From NCBI GenBank assembly GCA_049317465.1, contig JBMOIF010000083.1, forward strand, positions 1-8,458: a DNA stretch of 8,458 bases. Reading direction: 5' to 3'. Positions 5,444 to 8,458 of the stretch are shown here, piece after piece (positions within the stretch are counted from its first letter, which is position 1; every line of letters starts with the position of its first letter). The position numbers and the translations under genes are program-made. The stretch is from CAIQIA01 sp049317465 (lineage in GTDB: Bacteria; Cyanobacteriota; Cyanobacteriia; PCC-6307; Cyanobiaceae). Under the pieces are notes generated by a model. The model was not told where the DNA came from and ran no database searches. It saw only the letters and a program-made list of their open reading frames with translations.

Positions 5444-6389
5444 GATCGACTCTCCCCCGGGCACCTGGGATCCCCCCGTCGCCGGCTCCGGCAGCGACTG
5501 GGGTGAACACGGCGTCCACCAGTTTGCGGGCTGGGACTGCCACTGGCGCCGCTACGGACCCCGCGACGGCGAACCCCTGGTGCTGCTTCACGGCTTCGGC
5601 GCCTGCAGCGGCCACTGGCGCGCCAATGTCGCCGGCCTGGCGGCGGCCGGATTCCAGGTTTTTGCCCTTGATCTGCTCGGGTTCGGCCGTTCCGATCAAC
5701 CAGGGATCGCCCTCGACAACCGCCTCTGGAGTCGGCAGCTGCAGCACTTCCTCCAGGAGGTCGTCCAGGCGCCCGCCGTGCTGGTGGGCAACTCGATCGG
5801 CGGTCTGGTGGCCCTCACCACGGCGGTGTTCCGTCCTGAGCTGGTGCGGGCGGTGGTGGCTGCCCCCCTGCCCGATCCCGCCCTGCTGGCCCCCCTGCCC
5901 CGCCGCCGTGCTCCCTGGAAACGGCGCTGGCACCGACGGCTTGTGCTGGCCGGCCAGGCCCTGCTGCGGCTGCCCCTGCCGGCCCTGATCTGGCTCCTGC
6001 GCCAGCCGCTGCTGCTGCGGCTGGGGCTGGCATCGGCCTACCACCGGCAGGAACGCATCGACCGCGATCTGCTGCGGTTGGTGGCCCGTCCGGCGGCCCG
6101 CCCCACCGCCGCCCGCTCCCTGTCGGGAATGGTGCGTGGCATGGGCCTCCGGCCCCGGGCCGCCACCGCCCCGGCGCTGCTGAGCCGCCTGGAGCGACCG
6201 CTGCTGCTGCTCTGGGGCGCCCGCGACCGGCTGGTGCCGCCGGCGGTGGCCCGGCGGGTGCTGCAGCGGGCGCCCCGGCATCTGTGTCGTCTGCAATGGC
6301 TCGACGCGGTGGGCCACTGCCCCCACGATGAGGACCCCGCGGCCTTCAACGACGCCCTGATTGCCTGGTTGCGGCCGTCCACCCCCTGA
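5436..6389 (+). CDS. Alpha/beta-fold hydrolase
   Basis: 317-residue soluble alpha/beta hydrolase. Landmarks: oxyanion-hole motif VLLHGFGACSGHW (His 52), VFALDLLGFGRSD (76-87), nucleophile elbow VGNSIGG with Ser 120, acid LLWGARDRLVP with Asp 264, and DAVGHCPHDEDP with catalytic His 294. The triad is complete, so it should be active. This group of cyanobacterial and plastid hydrolases resembles esterases, haloperoxidase-like enzymes and pheophytinase-like proteins, but the substrate cannot be told from sequence; a pigment or lipid ester would be a guess. The start must be GTG 5436, because an in-frame TAG lies 8 codons upstream and no ATG, GTG or TTG occurs in the following 30 codons. This makes the 5' end overlap the divergent trm1 gene. 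ilvN follows on the same strand after 46 bases. Confidence 0.88.
   Translation: MDTIDSPPGTWDPPVAGSGSDWGEHGVHQFAGWDCHWRRYGPRDGEPLVLLHGFGACSGHWRANVAGLAAAGFQVFALDLLGFGRSDQPGIALDNRLWSRQLQHFLQEVVQAPAVLVGNSIGGLVALTTAVFRPELVRAVVAAPLPDPALLAPLPRRRAPWKRRWHRRLVLAGQALLRLPLPALIWLLRQPLLLRLGLASAYHRQERIDRDLLRLVARPAARPTAARSLSGMVRGMGLRPRAATAPALLSRLERPLLLLWGARDRLVPPAVARRVLQRAPRHLCRLQWLDAVGHCPHDEDPAAFNDALIAWLRPSTP
5451..5457 (-). promoter_or_regulatory. Shine-Dalgarno-like GGGGGAG deciding the trm1 start
   Basis: On the minus strand a purine run ending in GGAG lies 8 bases before GTG 5443 and inside the alternative longer reading frame starting at GTG 5464. It favours the shorter Trm1 product. Most other genes in the window have no clear ribosome-binding site, which makes this one informative. 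Confidence 0.5.
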
Positions 6390-6435
6390 CGTCTAGGTTG
6401 AGCCAAGGCCCCTCGGGGGAATGGTGGACCCGGTG

Positions 6436-6966
6436 ATGAAGCACACCCTGTCGGTGCTGGTGGAGGATCAATCCGGCGCACTCAGCCGCATTTCGGGGTT
6501 GTTCGCCCGTCGGGGCTACAACATCGAGAGTCTGGCCGTGGGACCCACCGAACAGGCCGGCATTTCGCGGCTGACGATGGTCGTGGCCGGCGATGACCGG
6601 ATCCTCGAGCAGATGACGCGCCAGCTGCTGAAGCTGGTCAACGTGCTCGAGGTCATCGACCTCACGGTGATCCCCGCGGTCGAGCGGGAGCTGATGCTGG
6701 TCAAGGTTCAGGCCGATGCCGCCACCCGTGGCGCCGTGTTCGACCTGGTTCAGGTGTTTCGCGCCAAGGTGGTCGATGTGGCCGACACGGCCCTCACCCT
6801 TGAGGTGGTCGGCGATCCGGGCAAGCTCGTCGCCCTCGAGCAGCTGTTGCGGCCGTTCGGCATCCTCGAGATCGCCCGCACGGGCAAGGTGGCCCTGCAG
6901 CGGGCCTCGGGAGTCAATTCCGAGTCGCTCAAGCAGCAGCTCTCCGAAACGATGGTGCCGGCCTGA
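6436..6966 (+). CDS. ilvN: Acetolactate synthase small (regulatory) subunit
   Basis: Regulatory subunit of acetohydroxyacid synthase, the first common enzyme of valine, leucine and isoleucine synthesis; it confers valine feedback control on the catalytic subunit, which is not in this window. The 176 residues have an N-terminal ACT domain (about 2-76) opening with MKHTLSVLVEDQSGALSRISGLFARRGYNIESLAVG, a near-invariant family start. A C-terminal ACT-like domain (about 82-158) includes RELMLVKV and FRAKVVDV. ATG 6436 is chosen because homologs begin MKHTLSVLVE and a GGTGGA stretch sits 6 bases before it. ATG 6421 would add five residues. It ends 12 bases before the convergent cyclophilin gene. 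Homologs are called ilvN or ilvH. Confidence 0.95.
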   Translation: MKHTLSVLVEDQSGALSRISGLFARRGYNIESLAVGPTEQAGISRLTMVVAGDDRILEQMTRQLLKLVNVLEVIDLTVIPAVERELMLVKVQADAATRGAVFDLVQVFRAKVVDVADTALTLEVVGDPGKLVALEQLLRPFGILEIARTGKVALQRASGVNSESLKQQLSETMVPA

Positions 6967-6982
6967 GGCCTGGGCGTCTCAG
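6963..6982. terminator. Short inverted repeat between convergent ilvN and cyclophilin genes
   Basis: CTGAG (6963-6967) pairs with CTCAG (6978-6982), extendable by a G-U and a C-G pair to a 7-bp stem with a 6-base loop. It overlaps the stop codons of both convergent genes and is symmetric, so it could act on both strands. There is no T run on either side, so intrinsic termination is doubtful. Confidence 0.3.
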
Positions 6983-7662
6983 CGCACCGGGCCCACCACC
7001 TCGGCCCTGATCAGCCGGTCCCCCTGGCGGATCGCGTCGATCACCGGCATGCCCTCGGCGACGCTGCCGAAGACCGCATAGCGCCCATCCAGCTCCGGCA
7101 GGTCGGCCAGTGCCACATAGAACTGGGCACTGGCTGAATTGGGATCCTGGGAGCGGGCCATCGCCACGGCCCCGCGATGGTGGGGCAGGGCCAGGTCAGC
7201 GCTGATGCGGGGGCCTTCGAGCACGGTCCCGTACTGGGGCAGCCGGTCGCGTTCGCGCTTCAGTTCCAGGGGGATGAACCGGGGGGCATTGGTGGCGGGG
7301 TCGATCCAGCTGCCCTGCCCCCAGCTGGTGGCAGGCACCGAGGGGTTGGCGCTGAGGGGATCACCCCCCTGGACCACAAAGGGCTGCGGTTCGCGCACCA
7401 CCCGGTGAAAGACGGTGCCGTTGTAGGCACCACGGCGCACGAGGTCGAGGAAATTGCCGGCGGTGAGGGGAGCCCTGGACCCATCAAGGTCGATGAGCAC
7501 CCGGCCCCTGCTGGTGGTGAGGGCCACCCGCACCTTGCCCTGCAGGCAGGGAACGGAACTGCGACCGCAGCCCAGGTCCCCCTGGGCCGCCGGTGGTGCG
7601 CATGCCGTGAGCAGCAGGGCCAGCAGGCCCGTGGCTGCCGCAGCCAGAGCCCTCCTTCTCAT
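6979..7662 (-). CDS. Cyclophilin-type peptidyl-prolyl cis-trans isomerase, predicted lipoprotein
   Basis: 227-residue cyclophilin that should catalyse proline isomerisation in exported proteins. The N-terminus is a lipoprotein signal: MRRR, a hydrophobic core, and a lipobox LLTAC with Cys 21 as the predicted lipidated residue. It is therefore probably membrane-anchored facing the periplasm or thylakoid lumen. The cyclophilin domain (about 44-225) contains NGTVFHRVV...PFVVQGGDP, with the catalytic-type Arg 87, Phe 95 and Gln 98 that match Arg55, Phe60 and Gln63 of human cyclophilin A. It also has GAVAMARSQDPNSASAQFYVAL and LDGRYAVFGSV. An insertion between the QGGDP motif and the GAVAMAR motif (about 105-160) is typical of the bacterial and plastid-lumen branch. 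ATG 7662 overlaps the ycf4 stop codon as ATGA, suggesting translational coupling. Two more cysteines (32, 39) follow the anchor; their role is unknown. Confidence 0.93.
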   Translation of the reverse strand: MRRRALAAAATGLLALLLTACAPPAAQGDLGCGRSSVPCLQGKVRVALTTSRGRVLIDLDGSRAPLTAGNFLDLVRRGAYNGTVFHRVVREPQPFVVQGGDPLSANPSVPATSWGQGSWIDPATNAPRFIPLELKRERDRLPQYGTVLEGPRISADLALPHHRGAVAMARSQDPNSASAQFYVALADLPELDGRYAVFGSVAEGMPVIDAIRQGDRLIRAEVVGPVR

Positions 7663-8192
7663 ACGCCCTCCAGCGGCACGCCCAGATAGCGGGCGAGCTC
7701 GGCCCCTGACCGTTCCAGGTCAGCCAGGGCCATGGGTTCGCCCACCCGGGTCAGGGGCAGATCGCGCCGACCCCGCAGTTTCAGGGCCAGCCGGCGCCGG
7801 GGGTTGAGTCCGTCGCGCACCTCCACCTTCACCGCCTGCACGTCGGAGCAGGGCAGGCTGAACTGGATCAGGCGTCGGAAGCCCCGGCGTTCGATGGTGA
7901 TGGCATCGGCCTCGCGGTCGAAGCGGTTGCTGCCCGCGCCCACATCAAGGCCGATGACCGCCCACAGGTAGGTGGCCAGGAGCAGGGCAGCCACGCCGTA
8001 CAGGCCCATGACCAGTCCCTGGGGAACCCAGAGAAGCTCGGCCGGGTGTCCCACCGGCAGCAGGTCACGGCCCAGTCGGCTCGAGGCACTGGTGAGCAGG
8101 AACCCCAGGCCACCGACGGTGACGGCGGCGGCCACCACGATGTTCGACAGGCGGCGGGAGCCGACCACGGGCTGGTCGATGCACTCGCTCAT
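7659..8192 (-). CDS. ycf4: Photosystem I assembly protein Ycf4
   Basis: 177-residue thylakoid membrane protein that scaffolds PSI assembly. Two predicted transmembrane helices lie at about 17-36 and 58-81, followed by a cytoplasmic domain. Family landmarks include LLWVPQGLVMGLYG, VGAGSNRFDREADAITIERRGF and VKVEVRDGLNPRRRLALKLRGR near the C-terminus. The length is slightly below the usual 180-190. ATG 8192 gives the normal distance to the first helix, with no obvious ribosome site. It reads away from psbD across a 200-base shared upstream region, and its stop overlaps the start of the cyclophilin gene. In alpha-cyanobacteria ycf4 commonly neighbours psbD (recalled, not checked). Confidence 0.93.
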   Translation of the reverse strand: MSECIDQPVVGSRRLSNIVVAAAVTVGGLGFLLTSASSRLGRDLLPVGHPAELLWVPQGLVMGLYGVAALLLATYLWAVIGLDVGAGSNRFDREADAITIERRGFRRLIQFSLPCSDVQAVKVEVRDGLNPRRRLALKLRGRRDLPLTRVGEPMALADLERSGAELARYLGVPLEGV

Positions 8193-8392
8193 CGGACTTG
8201 CAGAGGGGTGATGGAAGCAGGCATCCTGCCCGACGGACCCTGGCTCCGCGGCCGGGACCGTGAAGAAATGCTTACGCTGCCTGGCTCTGACTCGGTTTCA
8301 GCCCGTTGCCACCGGCCGCGGCAACCCCGGAAACGTTGTTACCATCGCCCGGTATCCGACCTCTCAGCGGGACTTCCCCGCGCATCTTCACG
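8193..8392. promoter_or_regulatory. Shared upstream region of divergent ycf4 and psbD
   Basis: This 200-base gap must hold the promoters of both divergent genes. Two stem-loops are visible: GTTGCC/GGCAAC (8305-8310 with 8320-8325, 9-base loop) and GCGGG/CCCGC (8367-8371 with 8377-8381, 5-base loop). The second lies just before the psbD start and could affect translation. I could not find a -35/-10 pair of good quality. A GTTACC half-site resembles one half of the high-light HLR1 motif, but no second half at proper spacing was seen. Confidence 0.5.
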
Positions 8393-8458
8393 ATGACGAT
8401 TGCAGTAGGGCGGGCGCCGGCAGGCCGGGGATGGTTCGACGTCCTCGATGACTGGCTG
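8393..8458 (+). CDS. psbD: Photosystem II D2 protein, N-terminus only (cut by right edge)
   Basis: The last 66 bases encode 22 residues, MTIAVGRAP followed by a Gly/Arg turn and GWFDVLDDWL. This is the highly conserved start of the D2 reaction-centre protein. D2 forms the PSII core heterodimer with D1 and carries the QA site. The frame is open to the window edge. No Shine-Dalgarno is visible before the ATG; a small stem-loop lies 11 bases upstream. psbC normally follows and overlaps psbD, but is outside the window. Confidence 0.93.
   Translation, partial: MTIAVGRAPAGRGWFDVLDDWL

Noticed and set aside
4670..5506. Plus-strand frame of 278 residues opposite trm1
   Set aside because: Gln/Gly/Arg-rich shadow of the Trm1-like gene, whose motifs are unmistakable.
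5430..6326. Minus-strand frame of 298 residues opposite the hydrolase
   Set aside because: Gln/Gly/Ala-rich shadow; the plus strand has a complete catalytic triad.
8331..8345. HLR1 (RpaB) high-light element upstream of psbD
   Set aside because: Only one half-site-like GTTACC is seen; the second half at the expected spacing is missing.
8306..8345. Sigma70-type promoter TTGCCA ... TACCAT for psbD
   Set aside because: The spacer would be 28 bases, far from the usual 16-18.

Overview
The window looks like a chromosomal segment of a GC-rich alpha-cyanobacterium of the Cyanobium / marine-type Synechococcus kind. The basis is the gene content: the first 22 residues of PSII D2 (psbD), Ycf4, PetM of cytochrome b6f, Ycf39, and a CO2-uptake-type NdhF. 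Coding is dense, and no gap between genes exceeds about 200 bases. I saw no tRNA, rRNA, CRISPR array or insertion sequence.

Layout: (1) 1-998, minus, holds the N-terminal two thirds of an NdhF3/NdhF4-class subunit, cut by the left edge. (2) 1117-3088, minus, holds three consecutive paralogous OmpR/PhoB-type winged-helix regulators that have no receiver domain. Each carries a short, similar helical N-terminal segment instead. (3) 3150-5443, minus, holds ycf39, petM and a Trm1-like tRNA guanine-N2 methyltransferase. (4) 5436-6966, plus, holds an alpha/beta hydrolase and the acetolactate synthase regulatory subunit. (5) 6979-8192, minus, holds a lipoprotein cyclophilin overlapping ycf4 by 4 bases. 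(6) 8393-8458, plus, is the start of psbD, divergent from ycf4.

Most genes are photosynthesis or carbon-acquisition housekeeping: D2 synthesis, PSI assembly (Ycf4), PSII assembly (Ycf39), electron transfer (PetM) and CO2-uptake NDH-1 (NdhF). The part not explained by familiar families is the regulator triplet. A near-palindromic motif, ATGCAGAA(n)yTGCAw, occurs at 1653-1666, 1702-1716 and 2355-2369, in front of the first and second regulators counted from the left. A different direct repeat, TGATCTGA x2, straddles a TAGAAT -10-like box in front of the third. An 11-base C run at 1740-1750 lies at the 3' end of the middle regulator. Changing its length would swap a 28-residue tail for a short one that stops just before one of the palindromes. 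The triplet may be a self-regulating switch of phosphorylation-independent regulators between CO2-uptake and photosystem genes. That role is inference.
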